NCBI GenBank assembly: GCA_020028195.1
Contig: JAHWYE010000327.1
Coordinates: 1-5,181, forward strand
Source: Nitrospirota bacterium
Lineage (GTDB): Bacteria > Nitrospirota > Nitrospiria > Nitrospirales > Nitrospiraceae
Reading direction: 5' to 3'
Length of the DNA stretch: 5,181 nucleotides
The notes beneath the pieces are model-generated. The model was not told where the DNA came from, made no database searches, and saw nothing but the letters and a program-made list of their open reading frames with translations. Both the position numbers and the translations under genes were made by a program. Shown here piece by piece: positions 4,612-5,181 of the stretch; the stretch's first letter is position 1; every line of letters starts with the position of its first letter.

Positions 4612-5151
4612 ATGGGACGGAAGGTCGCGGTCAGAACAGGAATCATAGCGGGACTGTTGGCAGTAGCGGTTCCTTTGGGAATTGCGGCCGAGATTTCTCA
4701 AGAGGCGACGGCGAAGTATATTCTTGCAACGGTCAAAGCGTTTCGGACGGTGTATGTCAAACAAATCATTGATCAGGCCAAAAAGTCGGGCGTGAAGCCG
4801 AATGAGAATTGGACAAAGGATGATCACGCGATCATGCTGCCCGCACAGTTTGTGAAAGCGGCCGGCGCCGAACTCAAGGATTTTGAGCTTGGCTTGATTG
4901 GGCTCACCCCGATTTACAAATCCAACCTTCCGAAAACCCAGGCCGAAGCGGATGCGTTGAAAAAAATGCAGGCAGATCCGGAGCTGAAGGTGCTCACATT
5001 CGCGGATGGCAATCAGTTCAAGGGTCTGGCCGCAGACTTTGCGATCGTCCAATCCTGCGCGGATTGTCATAACGCTCATCCAGACAGCCCGAGGAAGAAT
5101 TTCAAGCAGGGGGATTTGATGGGTGCGATCGTGGTCAGGTTCAGCAAATAA
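4612..5151 (+). CDS. Tll0287-like (DUF3365) exported c-type heme protein
   Basis: This encodes 179 residues. The signal peptide is MGRKVAVRTG plus the hydrophobic stretch IIAGLLAVAVPLGIA (11-25), with likely cleavage at AA-E (26/27). The mature domain has a helical start (ATAKYILATVKAFRTVYVKQII), LPAQFVKAAGAEL (76-88), GLIGLTPIYKSNLPKTQAEADAL (94-116, the counterpart of the family's NPxN segment), a strand VLTFADG (127-133), and CADCH (Cys149, Cys152, His153), a single CxxCH covalent heme site. It closes with FKQGDLMGAIVVRF (164-177). This order is that of Tll0287-like domains, PAS-like heme modules found alone or as sensor domains of kinases and chemoreceptors. Here the domain stands alone with no output domain, so it is probably a soluble or loosely held periplasmic cytochrome with a redox or small-ligand sensing role (inferred). 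Maturation would need a cytochrome c assembly system encoded elsewhere. Confidence 0.9.
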   Translation: MGRKVAVRTGIIAGLLAVAVPLGIAAEISQEATAKYILATVKAFRTVYVKQIIDQAKKSGVKPNENWTKDDHAIMLPAQFVKAAGAELKDFELGLIGLTPIYKSNLPKTQAEADALKKMQADPELKVLTFADGNQFKGLAADFAIVQSCADCHNAHPDSPRKNFKQGDLMGAIVVRFSK

Positions 5152-5152
5152 C

Positions 5153-5167
5153 GCAAGCTGAGCTTGC
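5153..5167 (+). terminator. Small hairpin just after the heme protein gene
   Basis: GCAAGC (5153-5158) and GCTTGC (5162-5167) form a perfect 6-bp stem with a 3-nt loop, starting 1 nt after the stop codon. The following bases are TGGAATCC, not a U-tract, and the window ends soon after. It may be part of a larger termination structure or only an mRNA-end hairpin. Confidence 0.3.
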
Positions 5168-5181
5168 TGGAATCCGGGGGT

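Noticed and set aside
4462..5079. 205-codon minus-strand open frame opposite the Tll0287-like gene
   Set aside because: The translation is Arg/Cys/Leu-rich with no family features and lies against a gene with a CxxCH motif, signal peptide and AGGAGG. It is a codon-bias shadow.

Overview
The window is a GC-rich bacterial chromosomal segment of about 5.2 kb with several short, lineage-restricted genes. The gene mix suggests a Nitrospirota-type (Nitrospira-like) or similar environmental Gram-negative bacterium. That mix is an NtrC-like regulator tail, a secreted DUF928 protein, a metallopeptidase/ATP-grasp pair, a secreted DUF1566 (Lcl-type) protein and a Tll0287-like c-heme protein. The taxonomic placement is inference, because no rRNA or marker gene is present.

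Layout: (1) Positions 1-233 (+) are the last 76 codons of a regulator with a C-terminal Fis-type helix-turn-helix, as in sigma-54 activators. (2) It converges with a 249-residue exported DUF928 protein (1047 to 298, -). A strong 16-bp hairpin at 268-303 lies between them and overlaps the DUF928 stop codon. (3) About 400 bp of divergent intergenic DNA (1048-1446) holds a small dyad, weak promoter candidates and two doubtful upstream ATGs for the next gene. (4) 1447-2523 (+) encodes a putative zinc metallopeptidase with an HETGH motif. It overlaps by ATGA with (5) a D-Ala-D-Ala-ligase-like ATP-grasp gene (2520-3493). That gene is broken at about 2955-2958, where a shift to the -1 frame coincides with apparent loss of the ATP-binding lysine/glycine-loop segment. 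(6) 3494-3847 is an intergenic leader with a 7-bp dyad around a weak promoter candidate. (7) 3848-4447 (+) encodes an exported DUF1566 protein. (8) 4612-5151 (+) encodes an exported Tll0287-like (DUF3365) protein with one CxxCH heme site. A small hairpin follows before the window ends.

Three of the genes predict exported proteins of poorly understood families (DUF928, DUF1566, Tll0287-like). They appear to be separate transcription units rather than one pathway. The only clear operon is the metallopeptidase/ATP-grasp pair. Its tight coupling suggests the two proteins act on a common, unidentified peptide or amino-acid-derived product. In this genome the ligase half appears to be inactivated, which is the most notable observation here. 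I found no tRNA, rRNA, CRISPR array, insertion sequence or phage gene.
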